Below, one piece after another: positions 52,887 to 61,649 of a stretch of 64,000 nucleotides of DNA (the stretch's first letter is position 1; the number at the start of each line of letters is the position of its first letter). The stretch covers positions 279,254 to 343,253 of the forward strand of contig JAOASD010000031.1 in assembly GCA_025210265.1 (NCBI GenBank), in the 5' to 3' direction. Made by a program: the position numbers and the translations under genes. The notes under the pieces were generated by a model that made no database searches, had not been told where the DNA came from, and worked only from the letters and a program-made list of their open reading frames with translations. Source of the DNA: Pelagimonas sp. GTDB lineage: Bacteria; Pseudomonadota; Alphaproteobacteria; Rhodobacterales; Rhodobacteraceae.

Positions 52887-53696
52887 ATGAAACCGGAAAT
52901 GGCGTGGGAGCTGACATTAGAGGCCGGGCCTCTCTTGGTGTTTGGCGGCCCCTGTTCCAACCTGCAGGGGCTGCGCGCGGTGCGGGCCGAGGCCGAGGCG
53001 CGGGGCATTCCGCCCCAGCGCGTGATCTGCACCGGCGATCTGGTGGCCTATTGCGGCGATCCCGCCCCCTGTGTGGCTGAAATCCGCGACTGGGGCTGTT
53101 ACCTGATCGGCGGCAATATGGAGCGCCAGCTGGCCGAGAATGCGTTGGATTGCGGCTGTGGCTTTGGTGCGGACAGCGCCTGTGACCGCCTGTCCGGCGC
53201 GTGGTTTGCCCATGTAGATGCGCAGATCGGGGGGGCGGATCGCCAGTGGATGGCGGGCCTGCCGGATCTGTTGCAGATCGACTGGATGGGGCGGCGGGTG
53301 CTGGTTCTGCATGGCGCGATGAGCGCGGTGAACCGGTTTATCTGGTCCACAGATCCCGATGATCTGTTCGAAAACGAGCTGGCTCAGGTGCCCGGCCCGC
53401 GCCCGGATATCGTGTTGGCAGGCCATAGCGGTCTGCCGTTTCAGCGGGTGATTGGGGGCAGCCTGTGGCTGAATGCCGGGGCCACCGGGCTGCCGCCCAA
53501 TGATGGCGCGCCGGCTTTGCGCTATGCGGTGATCGACAGCGACGGCAAGGCCGAGATCCACGCGCTGCCCTATGATTTTGAGGCGGCAGCGCAGGCGATG
53601 GAGCGCGCCGGTCTGGTGCAGGGCTATCAAACCTGTCTGCGCGATGGGATCTGGCCGTCAGAGGATATTCTACCGCTTGGCCTGCGCAGAGGGTGA
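52887..53696 (+). CDS. Metallophosphatase-fold protein with altered metal ligands
   Basis: 269 residues from MKPEMAWELTLEAGP (GGGGCAGGG upstream). The chain follows the calcineurin/YfcE-like phosphoesterase plan: first strand LLVFGGPCSNLQGLRAV, CTGDLVAYCGDP, YLIGGNMERQL, VLVLHGAMSAV and VLAGHSGLPF. In ordinary family members the first block is GD-x-H-GN and the last GH-T-H. Here the first Asp and His are replaced (GGPCSN) and the last His is Gly, while the central GD and GN are kept. From memory a GGPYSNLQ-type subfamily exists in alphaproteobacteria, so this is likely a conserved variant rather than a decayed gene. Confidence 0.8.
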   Translation: MKPEMAWELTLEAGPLLVFGGPCSNLQGLRAVRAEAEARGIPPQRVICTGDLVAYCGDPAPCVAEIRDWGCYLIGGNMERQLAENALDCGCGFGADSACDRLSGAWFAHVDAQIGGADRQWMAGLPDLLQIDWMGRRVLVLHGAMSAVNRFIWSTDPDDLFENELAQVPGPRPDIVLAGHSGLPFQRVIGGSLWLNAGATGLPPNDGAPALRYAVIDSDGKAEIHALPYDFEAAAQAMERAGLVQGYQTCLRDGIWPSEDILPLGLRRG

Positions 53697-53719
53697 CAAG
53701 AATTTCGGGGAAATTCTTG
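53697..53719. terminator. Hairpin between convergent phosphatase and xerD genes
   Basis: CAAGAATTT (53697-53705) pairs perfectly with AAATTCTTG (53711-53719), starting right after the phosphatase stop. Confidence 0.5.
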
Positions 53720-53733
53720 CCCGTGCGCCAGGG

Positions 53734-54678
53734 TCACAGGTCGCCTTTCCCCTCATCCTGCGCCATCGGGTGATGTTCTAGCACAAGTTCGCGCAGTCGC
53801 GCCTCGAGCACATGAGTGTAGATCTCGGTCGTGGCCACATCCGCATGGCCCAGCAAGGTCTGGATCGCCCGCAGATCGGCCCCATTGGCCAGCAGATGCG
53901 TGGCAAAGGCATGGCGCAGCGTGTGCGGCGTGACCTTGTCAGGATCCACATGGCCTTCCAGCGCAAAGCCTTTGATCAGGTTGTAAAAAGCGTGGCGCGT
54001 CAGATGCCCGGATTTGCCCCGCGATGGGAACAGATAGGGCGAGGCGGGCAGTCCCTTGTCCTGCGCCTGTGCGTCCGCCGCATCCCGTTCTGTCAACCAC
54101 AGGCTCAGCGCGGCCCGCGCTGGCGGGGACAGCGGCACCAGCCGTTCCTTGCCGCCTTTGCCTCCGATCAGCAACATCCGCGGATCGCCCCGCGCCGCCG
54201 CAACCGGCAGCGAGACCAGCTCGCTGACCCTCATTCCCGTGGCATAAAGCAGTTGCATCAGGCAGGTGTTGCGCAGTTTGTCAGCCTGGCTGCGCCCGTG
54301 CTGCGTGGCGGCCTCCAGAAGGCGATCCACCTCTTCGGGGCTTAAGGTTTTGGGCAGGCGTTTTTCGCGCCCCGGACCCGAAATTTGTACCACAGGGTTG
54401 TCTGTGCGCAGCCCTTCCTCAAAGGCGAAACGATACAGCTGTTTCACAGCAGATAACCGCCGGGCGCGGGTGGCGCGGGACAGGCCGCGCGTGTCGCAAT
54501 CCACCAGATAGGATTCGATGTCGTCGCGATCCGCGCTGTCGAAATCGCGCTGCGCGTCGGTCAGCCAGCGGTGAATGTCGTCCAGATCGCGTTCATAGGC
54601 GGCCAGCGTGTTGGCAGAGGCCCCGCGCTCGGCGGCCATGGCCTCAAGAAAGGCGGAAATCCAGCGCGCGCCGCTCAT
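53734..54678 (-). CDS. xerD: Tyrosine recombinase XerD
   Basis: 314 residues: an N-terminal core-binding SAM-like domain (ISAFLEAMAAERGASANTLAAYERDL) and the catalytic domain with Arg in YATGMRVSELVSL, Lys in GGKGGKERLVPL, HTLRHAFATHLL, LLGHADVATTEIYTHV with the nucleophile Tyr. XerD with XerC resolves chromosome dimers at dif. It is a housekeeping gene: it lacks any adjacent phage genes and lies in the conserved Rhodobacterales block before aroK-aroB. It overlaps the upstream gene by four bases. Confidence 0.92.
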   Translation of the reverse strand: MSGARWISAFLEAMAAERGASANTLAAYERDLDDIHRWLTDAQRDFDSADRDDIESYLVDCDTRGLSRATRARRLSAVKQLYRFAFEEGLRTDNPVVQISGPGREKRLPKTLSPEEVDRLLEAATQHGRSQADKLRNTCLMQLLYATGMRVSELVSLPVAAARGDPRMLLIGGKGGKERLVPLSPPARAALSLWLTERDAADAQAQDKGLPASPYLFPSRGKSGHLTRHAFYNLIKGFALEGHVDPDKVTPHTLRHAFATHLLANGADLRAIQTLLGHADVATTEIYTHVLEARLRELVLEHHPMAQDEGKGDL

Positions 54679-56174
54679 CGCAGCGCCCGGTCAGCATCCA
54701 GCAACATCACCTGCAGCGCGGCCCTGCGGGCGGTGTCCTCTAGCCCGACGGCGCGCAGCGTGGCCAGCGCATCGGCCAGATCGCGGTTGTTGCCCTGCGC
54801 ACCCGAGGCAAACAGCGCCATGGCGCGCAGCATCACTTCGCCCATGCGACCCTGCTGCAACTGGTCCTGCAGCACAGGCGGCGGGCTGGCCGTGGGGGCA
54901 AATCCCAGCGCCACGGCTTCGGCATGGGGCAGCGCGCTGCGGGTCAACAGATCAGGGGCCGGGGCCGCCCCCCGCGCCAGTGCCATCAGCAGGTCATCCT
55001 CGGGGTCAAGGGGCCCGCGCCCGGCTGACAGGGTTTCGTATCCCGCAGACAGATAGCCCGCGCGGCGGGCCAGAACCGCAGCGCGCCCTTTCAGGCGGCG
55101 TTCGGCCAGCTGATCAGCAAAGAGTTCGGAAAACGGCACCAGCAACCCGGCGCTGGCCATTTGCGGCCAAAGCGCGACAAGCGCCGCGCCGATCCGGTCG
55201 CGCGTGCCACGTTTCATCGCGGATTCAAAGGTTTGCAGGGCCGCGACCCGGTCCCAAACCCCACCCGAAGCAGCCGGGCGGCGCAGAGTATACAGCCCCA
55301 GCAGGCGGTTAGGGGGCAACACACCGGCGCGGGCCAGCCGTTCGGCGGCTTCGATCTGGGCGCGCCACCCATTGTCGCCGCTCAGGTCCAGAACTGAATA
55401 GGCCAGCGGCAGAGGCGCGGTGGGCAGCGGTTCGCCCAGGGCCTCGAACAGGCGAAATTCCAAGGGGCTGGGGCGAACCGGGGGCAGGATCGCCGGGCCG
55501 GTTTCGGCCAGATCCGCATCCAGAAAGCGTTCCAGCAGGGCGGCCCGCCGGGGCGAAACCGCGCCCAATGCCTGTGCTGTTGCCAGTACCAGATCCGCCT
55601 GCCGCCAATCGCCCGCCCGCGCGGTGCAGAACACCCGCAGCGCCACATCCTGCGACAGGGCAGGGCGCGCGCGCAGCGTGGCACAGGGCAGGTCGGGCCG
55701 CCCCAGCAGCAGGCTCAGATCAGCCCAGCGGCCAAACAATTCCGGCGCGTCATGCCCGGCAATATCGCTAAGCGCCAGCGCCTCTTCGACGGCACCGCCT
55801 TCCAGCAGGCGATCCAGCCGCGCCGCCAGATGCAACACGCCTTCTGGCCCATGTTCCGGGGGGCTGGCTTCGGCCAGCAGCAGGGTGCGCAGCAGATCGC
55901 GCAGAGCAGGCACACGCGGTTGCGCGGCCTGCATCAGCGCCCGCAGGCGTTCAGGATCGGAATTTTGCCACAGGGTTTCAGGCAGGCCGGTCACGCGCGC
56001 CGGCAACAGGCCCGCACCGCCCGGTCCGGGCTGCGCCAGGGGCTGTGCGGATACCGCTGGCGGGCGCGCGCTTTGGGTGATGGGATCGGACTGCGCGCCG
56101 GCCATCCCCGCCGCAGACAGACCAAGCACCAATGCCAGGCCCGCCGCCCACCCCGCAGGTGCCGGATCAGTCAT
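54675..56174 (-). CDS. Conserved exported helical-repeat protein, function unknown
   Basis: 499 residues with a signal-peptide-like start (GWAAGLALVLGLSAAGMAGAQ) and a long Ala/Leu/Arg-rich helical body resembling degenerate TPR or SEL-like repeats (ERLRALMQAAQPRVPALRDLLRTLLLAE; LALSDIAGHDAPELFGRWADLSLLLGRPDL; LADALATLRAVGLEDTARRAALQVMLLDADRAL). No catalytic motif is visible. It overlaps the small membrane-protein gene upstream by 8 bases and xerD downstream by 4, so the three form one operon. A periplasmic scaffold role is guesswork. Confidence 0.7.
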   Translation of the reverse strand: MTDPAPAGWAAGLALVLGLSAAGMAGAQSDPITQSARPPAVSAQPLAQPGPGGAGLLPARVTGLPETLWQNSDPERLRALMQAAQPRVPALRDLLRTLLLAEASPPEHGPEGVLHLAARLDRLLEGGAVEEALALSDIAGHDAPELFGRWADLSLLLGRPDLPCATLRARPALSQDVALRVFCTARAGDWRQADLVLATAQALGAVSPRRAALLERFLDADLAETGPAILPPVRPSPLEFRLFEALGEPLPTAPLPLAYSVLDLSGDNGWRAQIEAAERLARAGVLPPNRLLGLYTLRRPAASGGVWDRVAALQTFESAMKRGTRDRIGAALVALWPQMASAGLLVPFSELFADQLAERRLKGRAAVLARRAGYLSAGYETLSAGRGPLDPEDDLLMALARGAAPAPDLLTRSALPHAEAVALGFAPTASPPPVLQDQLQQGRMGEVMLRAMALFASGAQGNNRDLADALATLRAVGLEDTARRAALQVMLLDADRALR

Positions 56175-56313
56175 TCAGGTCCACTTGCTGACGGATTTCG
56201 GTCTGGGCCGGGCTGAAATCCGCGCCGAAAAACGGCCCGACATAGGCATAGGCCACCAGACCCAGCGCGCCCAGCACCCCCAGATAGAACAGCCATTTGA
56301 TGATACGCCCCAT
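56167..56313 (-). CDS. Small single-pass membrane protein, function unknown
   Basis: A 48-residue frame from ATG 56313: MGRIIKWLFYLGVLGALGLVAY, then AYVGPFFGADFSPAQTEIRQQVDLND. One membrane helix (residues 6-24) is followed by a short polar tail. Its stop lies inside the start of the 499-residue gene, and the coding frame is clean with strong GC3 bias, so it is real although very short. An overlapping frame (56175-56408) is a shadow. Confidence 0.75.
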   Translation of the reverse strand: MGRIIKWLFYLGVLGALGLVAYAYVGPFFGADFSPAQTEIRQQVDLND

Positions 56314-56407
56314 GGGCTGACCCCCTGCCTCGCTTTTTTGAGGATTATACCTAGCCTTTTTGGCCGGTTCACGTCATTCACGCAATGAGGAAACGAATGG
56401 GCGGTCA

Positions 56408-56980
56408 ATGGCCGATATTTTTACGGATAACCAGCTGATCCTGCACAAGACCGTGGTCATGGTCGGGATGATGGGGGCGGGCAAGACCGCTGTAGGGCGT
56501 CTGCTGGCCACGCGGCTGAACGTGCCATTTTGCGATTCGGATCACGAGATCGAAGAGGCGGCGAATATGACCATCTCGGAAATCTTTGCCCGCGATGGCG
56601 AACCGTTTTTCCGCCGCAAGGAAACTCAGGTGATTGAACGCCTGCTTGAGGGCACGCCCTGCATCCTGTCCACCGGCGGCGGCGCGTTCATGTCTGATGA
56701 AAACCGCGCCATGATCACGGAAAAAGGTGCCTCTGTCTGGTTGCAGGCGGATCTTGAGGTGCTGTGGAACCGGGTCCGCAACAAGGACACGCGTCCTTTG
56801 CTGCGCACTGACAATCCGCGCGCCACGCTGCAATCGCTGTATGAGGCGCGGGTGCCGGTCTATCAACTGGCGGATCTGGCAGTGTCGTCTGAGGCCAGCG
56901 GCACATTGGACGACATGGCGCAGAAAACCGCGCAGGCGCTGATCACAACCCGCCCTGATGTTCTAGAGGCCAAATCATGA
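56408..56980 (+). CDS. aroK: Shikimate kinase
   Basis: The enzyme phosphorylates shikimate in the pathway to chorismate and aromatic amino acids. 190 residues from MADIFTDNQLILHKTVVMVGMMGAGKTAVGRLLA; the P-loop GMMGAGKT, the shikimate-site DSDHEIEEAANMTISEIFARDGEPFFRRKE, STGGGAFM and NKDTRPLL lid motifs are intact. Its stop overlaps the start of aroB by four bases (ATGA), so both are made together. Confidence 0.95.
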   Translation: MADIFTDNQLILHKTVVMVGMMGAGKTAVGRLLATRLNVPFCDSDHEIEEAANMTISEIFARDGEPFFRRKETQVIERLLEGTPCILSTGGGAFMSDENRAMITEKGASVWLQADLEVLWNRVRNKDTRPLLRTDNPRATLQSLYEARVPVYQLADLAVSSEASGTLDDMAQKTAQALITTRPDVLEAKS

Positions 56981-58077
56981 TTGAAACCGTATCCGTTCCG
57001 CTGGAAGGCCGTGAATATGACGTGCGTATCGGCCAGGGGTTGCTGGCGCGCGCCGGTGCCGAAATCGCGCCGCTGCTCAAACGCCCGCGTGTGGCGATTG
57101 TCAGCGATGAAAATGTCGCGGCGCTGCACCTATCCGCGCTGGAGCAGGGGCTGGAAGCGGCGGGGATCTCCCATGTTTCCATGACCTTGCCCGCCGGGGA
57201 ATCCACCAAAAGCTGGCCGCATTTTGAACGCACGGTCGAATGGTTGCTGGAACAGAAGGTCGAGCGCAACGACATCGTCATCGCCTTTGGCGGCGGTGTG
57301 ATTGGCGATCTTGTGGGCTTTGCGGCCTCGGTTCTGCGGCGCGGGGTGCGCTTTGTGCAGATCCCGACCTCGCTTCTGGCGCAGGTCGACAGTTCGGTGG
57401 GCGGCAAGACCGGGATTAACGCACCGCAGGGCAAGAACCTGATCGGTGCGTTTCACCAGCCCAGCCTGGTTCTGGCAGATATCGACGTGCTGGGCACCTT
57501 GATCGAGCGCGACTATCTGGCGGGCTATGGCGAGGTGGTCAAATACGGGCTGCTGGGCGATGCGGATTTCTTTGACTGGCTGGAACAGAACGCCAAGCGC
57601 GCCGCCGGCGGCGATATTGACGCGCGCATTCATGCGGTGCGCCGCTCGGTTGAAATGAAGGCCGAGATTGTGCTGCGCGACGAGACAGAGCAGGGCGACC
57701 GCGCGCTGTTGAACCTGGGTCACACATTCTGTCACGCGCTGGAGGCGGCGACGGGCTATTCCGACCGTCTGCTGCATGGCGAGGGCGTGGCGATTGGCTG
57801 CGCGCTGGCCTTTGAACTGTCCGCCCGTCTTGGCCTGTGTTCGCAAGAAGACCCCAGCCGCGTGCGCGCTCATCTGCAAGACATGGGGATGAAACGGAAC
57901 CTGTCCGATATTCCCGGTGATCTGCCGGGGGCCGAGGCGCTGCTGGATCTGATGGGGCAGGACAAGAAAGTGCTGGATGGCAAGCTGCGCTTTATTCTGG
58001 CGCGGGGCATTGGTCAGGCCTTTGTCACCAGCGATGTGCCTGCGGATGCGGTGCTGTCAGTCCTGCGGGACGGGTAA
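56977..58077 (+). CDS. aroB: 3-dehydroquinate synthase
   Basis: 366 residues catalysing 3-deoxy-D-arabino-heptulosonate 7-phosphate to 3-dehydroquinate, an earlier step of the shikimate pathway, with NAD+ and a divalent metal. Motifs: FGGGVIGDLVGFAASVLRRGVRFVQIPTSLLAQVDSSVGGKTGIN, the metal His regions LLNLGHTFCHALEA and LLHGEGVAIGCALA, and LAGYGEVVKYG. The 3' end overlaps the convergent esterase gene by 21 bases. Confidence 0.96.
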   Translation: MIETVSVPLEGREYDVRIGQGLLARAGAEIAPLLKRPRVAIVSDENVAALHLSALEQGLEAAGISHVSMTLPAGESTKSWPHFERTVEWLLEQKVERNDIVIAFGGGVIGDLVGFAASVLRRGVRFVQIPTSLLAQVDSSVGGKTGINAPQGKNLIGAFHQPSLVLADIDVLGTLIERDYLAGYGEVVKYGLLGDADFFDWLEQNAKRAAGGDIDARIHAVRRSVEMKAEIVLRDETEQGDRALLNLGHTFCHALEAATGYSDRLLHGEGVAIGCALAFELSARLGLCSQEDPSRVRAHLQDMGMKRNLSDIPGDLPGAEALLDLMGQDKKVLDGKLRFILARGIGQAFVTSDVPADAVLSVLRDG

Positions 58078-58920
58078 GTCCAGAAAAAATTCGACCGCCC
58101 GTCGCGCCGTAGAAAACCCGGCAGTGTCCGGTGTGGGCCAATCATGCCCGAACCCGTTCAATGTGATGAGTTCGACTCTGGCCCCGGTTTCTGCGCGATA
58201 TCGCTGGATTTCGGCATTGGGAATGTCATGAACCGGGGGCGGCACTGCGGTGGCATGGATCTGCTCTGCCCAGTTTTGTACCAGTTCGGGGACCGAAGGC
58301 AGGGGGCGCTGGCGTGACGCCCATCCGATCCCGCCTTCATAGGGCATCCATGGATCATCGCGCCCATGCACATGCAATAAAGAGATCGGCTGTCGCAAGG
58401 TGCAGCCGGGCCAGTCCGTTGCACTGATCGTTCCGATCACGGCGGCAATGGCTCGGATTTCGCCAGGGCGATTGCAGGCCAGATGATACGCCATTTGCGC
58501 GCCGTTCGAGATCCCCAGAACATAGACCCGCCTGGTGTCCAACGCGTAGGCGCGCACCGTTTCTGCAATCAGCGCGTTTAGAAATCCCAGATCATCATCG
58601 CGCCCGAAATCAAACCCAGCGTTCCAATAGGTTGCCCCGCCCGCCATCTGACGCCCCTGTGGCAGCAGCGTGGCAAAGCCAAACTCCCGTGCGAGATCGA
58701 ATATCCCGGTGCCATAGCGCATTTTATGCGCATGACCGCCCATTCCATGCAGTGCGACAACCAGCGGCGCGCCCGCGGACACCCCTTTGGGGATGTCGAT
58801 AAAATAGCGCCGCTCGACCCCGTCAAAGACAAAGACGCGCGGTTTATCAATACTCGCAGCCGAAAGCACAGACGCAGAGCACAGCAAAATCAGGCCCAGA
58901 AACAGGCGACGCATGATCAT
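58057..58920 (-). CDS. Exported alpha/beta-hydrolase of the PHB-depolymerase/LpqC type
   Basis: 287 residues with an N-terminal signal peptide (RRLFLGLILLCSASVLSAAS). The fold is the esterase/depolymerase class: ALHGMGGHAHKMRYGTGIFDLAREFGFATLLPQG, TYWNAGFDFGRDDDLGFLNALI, the nucleophile elbow YVLGISNGAQMAYHLAC, the Asp region HVHGRDDPWMPY and the late GFGHDWPTP His. Exported relatives hydrolyse polyhydroxybutyrate or feruloyl esters; the substrate cannot be fixed. It converges with aroB, overlapping it by 21 bases. Confidence 0.85.
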   Translation of the reverse strand: MIMRRLFLGLILLCSASVLSAASIDKPRVFVFDGVERRYFIDIPKGVSAGAPLVVALHGMGGHAHKMRYGTGIFDLAREFGFATLLPQGRQMAGGATYWNAGFDFGRDDDLGFLNALIAETVRAYALDTRRVYVLGISNGAQMAYHLACNRPGEIRAIAAVIGTISATDWPGCTLRQPISLLHVHGRDDPWMPYEGGIGWASRQRPLPSVPELVQNWAEQIHATAVPPPVHDIPNAEIQRYRAETGARVELITLNGFGHDWPTPDTAGFSTARRAVEFFLDLPVPQD

Positions 58921-59023
58921 TCACAGCCCCGGTCAAATGTGACATCTCAATCTGCGCTCACTCTGCGCGGCATTCCTGCATATTTCGTGAAGACCGGATC
59001 AAGATTTGCCCGTGATCTGCGGA

Positions 59024-59050
59024 CAAAGAAAAACCCGCCAGTGGCGGGTT
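59024..59050 (-). terminator. Terminator of ssb
   Basis: On the minus strand AACCCGCC-ACT-GGCGGGTT is followed by TTTTCTTTG. Confidence 0.75.
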
Positions 59051-59075
59051 CCTCAAATCCGTTGTGTCTGGCGTT

Positions 59076-59609
59076 TTAGAACGGAATTTCATCGTCCAGA
59101 TCGCGGGCCGGTGCGCGGGACGGGCCGGAACCACCACCGCCAAAGCCGCCATCGTCATAGCCACCCTGGCCGCCACCGCCGCCGCCATAGCTTTGGCCAC
59201 CGCCGTAACCGCCGCCCTGACCACCGCCAAAGCCGCCACCACCGCCGCCGCCTTCGCCGCGACCATCCAGCATCACCAGCGTGCCGCCAAACCCCTGCAG
59301 CACGACTTCGGTGCTGTAGCGGTCCTGACCGCTTTGATCCTGCCATTTGCGGGTCTGAAGCTGGCCCTCGATGTACACTTTGGAGCCCTTGCGCAGATAT
59401 TGCTCGGCCACGCGGACCAGGCCCTCTTGGAAAATGGCGACGGAATGCCATTCGGTGCGCTCGCGGCGTTCACCGGTGTTGCGGTCTTTCCAGGTTTCAG
59501 ACGTGGCGATCCGCAGGTTGCAGACCTTGCCTCCGTTCTGAAAACTGCGCACCTCGGGGTCGCGACCCAGATTGCCGACCAGAATGACCTTGTTGACGGA
59601 ACCGGCCAT
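59076..59609 (-). CDS. ssb: Single-stranded DNA-binding protein
   Basis: 177 residues. The OB fold occupies 1-112 ([79 protein letters not shown]). A glycine-rich linker with a Tyr/Gln mix (120-165) follows, and the acidic tip DLDDEIPF recruits repair and replication partners. GGGGAG precedes the ATG. The Gly-rich coding DNA makes long shadow frames on the opposite strand. Confidence 0.97.
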   Translation of the reverse strand: MAGSVNKVILVGNLGRDPEVRSFQNGGKVCNLRIATSETWKDRNTGERRERTEWHSVAIFQEGLVRVAEQYLRKGSKVYIEGQLQTRKWQDQSGQDRYSTEVVLQGFGGTLVMLDGRGEGGGGGGGFGGGQGGGYGGGQSYGGGGGGQGGYDDGGFGGGGSGPSRAPARDLDDEIPF

Positions 59610-59762
59610 GTGTCTCCCCTTCGAATCTGTGAGTTTCTTTGAACGCCGACTCTACACCAGCCGCGCGGCGGGAACGAGTGGCGATGCATTGCCGAGGGAA
59701 AATTCGCAGATCTGGTCGAATCCATAAAAATCGCTATATTGCTGCGGGATTGAGGTAAACCA

Positions 59763-60392
59763 GTGGGAAAGCCGATGTTTGAGCGGTGCAAAGGGCTGAG
59801 CGCGGGTATCGCGATTGGGGCTGTGATGCTGTTGGGGGCAGAGGCTGCGCTGGCGGATGTGCTGTCGACCAAGAACCGGTCGCGCCTGTTTCTGAACCAG
59901 ACCAATGTGCTGGATAGCCGTGCTGCGCAGCAATATAACAATTCGGTCCGCCTGAAACCGCCGACCGTTGTGACGCCGACAAAATATGGCACGCTGGAAG
60001 GCACGATCCCGAAATATCGCGGGCGGTATAATGGCGAATGGGCGCAGCTGGCCCGCGCCGCGGCGCGCAAACATGGGATCCCCGAAGATCTGTTCCTGCG
60101 GCTGGTCAATCAGGAAAGCCGGTTCAATCCCAAGGCCAAATCCAACAAAGGCGCGATTGGTCTGGCGCAGCTGATGCCGGGTACGGCGAAAGACCTGGGT
60201 GTGGATCCGCATGATCCCAAGCAGAATCTTGAGGGCGGAGCGCGTTATCTGAAGCAGCAGTTCAAAACCTTTGGATCCTGGCGCCTTGCCCTCGCGGCCT
60301 ACAATGCTGGCCCCGGTGCTGTGAAGAAACATGGCGGCGTGCCGCCGTTTCGCGAAACGCGGGACTATGTGAAAAAGATCTGGGGCTCCTGA
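59763..60392 (+). CDS. Lytic transglycosylase (SLT domain)
   Basis: The enzyme cleaves peptidoglycan glycan strands with formation of 1,6-anhydro ends. 209 residues from GTG 59763 (GAGG seven bases upstream); ATG 59775 is an alternative. A signal peptide ([21 protein letters not shown]) and a linker precede the SLT domain (about 90-205): [48 protein letters not shown] with the catalytic Glu of QES, and [33 protein letters not shown]. Confidence 0.92.
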   Translation: MGKPMFERCKGLSAGIAIGAVMLLGAEAALADVLSTKNRSRLFLNQTNVLDSRAAQQYNNSVRLKPPTVVTPTKYGTLEGTIPKYRGRYNGEWAQLARAAARKHGIPEDLFLRLVNQESRFNPKAKSNKGAIGLAQLMPGTAKDLGVDPHDPKQNLEGGARYLKQQFKTFGSWRLALAAYNAGPGAVKKHGGVPPFRETRDYVKKIWGS

Positions 60393-60398
60393 CCGGGG

Positions 60399-60445
60399 CC
60401 GAAATCTTGGAAAGATTTCGGGGACATTTTCTTTGAAAGAAAATG
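60399..60445 (+). terminator. Two tandem hairpins after the transglycosylase gene
   Basis: CCGAAATCTT (60399-60408) pairs with AAGATTTCGG (60412-60421), and CATTTTCTTT (60425-60434) with AAAGAAAATG (60436-60445). Both are near-perfect and start 7 bases after the stop codon. Confidence 0.6.
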
Positions 60446-60506
60446 GGCGCGGGGTGTGAGCGTGATCTGCGTCCCCGAGCTGAAAGCCTGTTGCAAGGGT
60501 GCCAGG

Positions 60507-60528
60507 GTATTTTCAAAGCAGAGAAACC
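60507..60528. repeat. Copy of the GTATTT...AAAGC repeat tail
   Basis: GTATTTTCAAAGCAGAGAAACC resembles the tails near 27251, 45521 and 63773-63993. It lies between the transglycosylase and pentapeptide genes. Confidence 0.35.
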
Positions 60529-60604
60529 AGAATCCTGCGAAAAAGCCGGAGGTCGCGCCCCAAGGAAAGGCGACGGTCGGTGTTTACTGAGCAATCGCTA
60601 GAGC

Positions 60605-61597
60605 CTAGGGACTGACCGCAAACAGTCCTGTAAACGCGTTGCGTAGGGCCTGTACGGTTGACGTACCATATGCGCCAAGTAGCGCGTGGCTCGCGACAAT
60701 CGTGATTCCGGCTGCGCCGGTACCTAACGTCGTACCGAAGGTCACTGCAAAGGCGCTCTTGCCTTTTTGCCAATCGGTCTTTTCTCGCTTTGTCTCCCTA
60801 AGCGTTTCGATCTGTTGGGCCTGATCCGCAATTGTGTTTTTGAGATCTGCAATGATGTCCAGCAGTTCTGCGAGCCTCTCTTCCACCCCGCTGTCTTGCG
60901 GCTGGTCAGCAGACTGTAACGCGTTTTGTATCTCGCTGAGTTTGTCACTGAATTGCTCAAGCAGTAGCAGATCCTCAGGGGGGCGGTTTGTAGGATTCGC
61001 CGAGCGGTACAGCGAAATTGATAGGTTAAGCTGCTGATGAAACAGTTCGGCCGCAGCTGCGCTTTCGATGCGTGTTTGAAACAGCAGGTCTCTTTGCGCC
61101 TTAAAGGCCTTATGCGCGCTGTCCGATTTGTAAGGAGGATCAAGTGTGTCAACGCCGCTGAGCTCTTCGTTCTTTCCGGCCGTCCTGCTGTCGCCAACAA
61201 GCGAAAGTTGCGGCCAGTGCTTTGGTCGCTCAAGCCCGTCAGGCAAGATCGTACCGCTGTCGCCCAACATATCATTTAGCTGATCTTGCTTTAGCCCTCT
61301 GCTCATCGACATATCGGCGTGCCTAGCCACAACAAACTCTTTTGAGAGTTCGACTGGGTATAAAATGGTGGTCAAGTCTGCCTTCCGCAGGCCTGCCGTC
61401 CAAAGATTTATGCCCCAGAGATCCGCATCTTGTAGCTTCGCACCCTGCAGGTAGGAACCCTGTAGATTTACCTCTCTGAGGGTTTCTCTTTCAAGATTTG
61501 CGTTCGTGAGATCTGGTCTAAATGGGGCCTTACGCCGGCGTGTATTCCAGGCCTGAACCCCTTCTGATAGCCACTGAAGATGTTGTTCATTAGCCAT
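60605..61597 (-). CDS. Pentapeptide-repeat protein with coiled coil and C-terminal membrane segment
   Basis: 330 residues from MANEQHLQWLSEGVQAWNTRRRKAPFRPDL; an in-frame GTG four codons earlier is possible. Residues about 30-80 contain A/L-D/N-L-x-x pentapeptide repeats (LTNANLERETLREVNLQGSYLQGAKLQDADLWGINL). A charged middle part follows, then a coiled coil (about 215-275, SDKLSEIQNALQ...ELLDIIADLKNTIADQAQQIETLRETKREK) and a hydrophobic Gly/Ala-rich segment near 285-315. Base composition is clearly less GC-rich than that of its neighbours, which points to acquisition by transfer. The function is unknown; the layout resembles membrane-anchored effector or sensor proteins. Confidence 0.75.
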   Translation of the reverse strand: MANEQHLQWLSEGVQAWNTRRRKAPFRPDLTNANLERETLREVNLQGSYLQGAKLQDADLWGINLWTAGLRKADLTTILYPVELSKEFVVARHADMSMSRGLKQDQLNDMLGDSGTILPDGLERPKHWPQLSLVGDSRTAGKNEELSGVDTLDPPYKSDSAHKAFKAQRDLLFQTRIESAAAAELFHQQLNLSISLYRSANPTNRPPEDLLLLEQFSDKLSEIQNALQSADQPQDSGVEERLAELLDIIADLKNTIADQAQQIETLRETKREKTDWQKGKSAFAVTFGTTLGTGAAGITIVASHALLGAYGTSTVQALRNAFTGLFAVSP

Positions 61598-61649
61598 ACC
61601 GCACCCCACGCATATCTGCGCAGGATGCGATCGGTTGCATATGCGCGCA

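Noticed and set aside
53734..54678. XerD-type recombinase as the integrase of the accessory island
   Set aside because: It lies 40 kb away in a conserved operon and has the XerD motif set, so it is the housekeeping recombinase.
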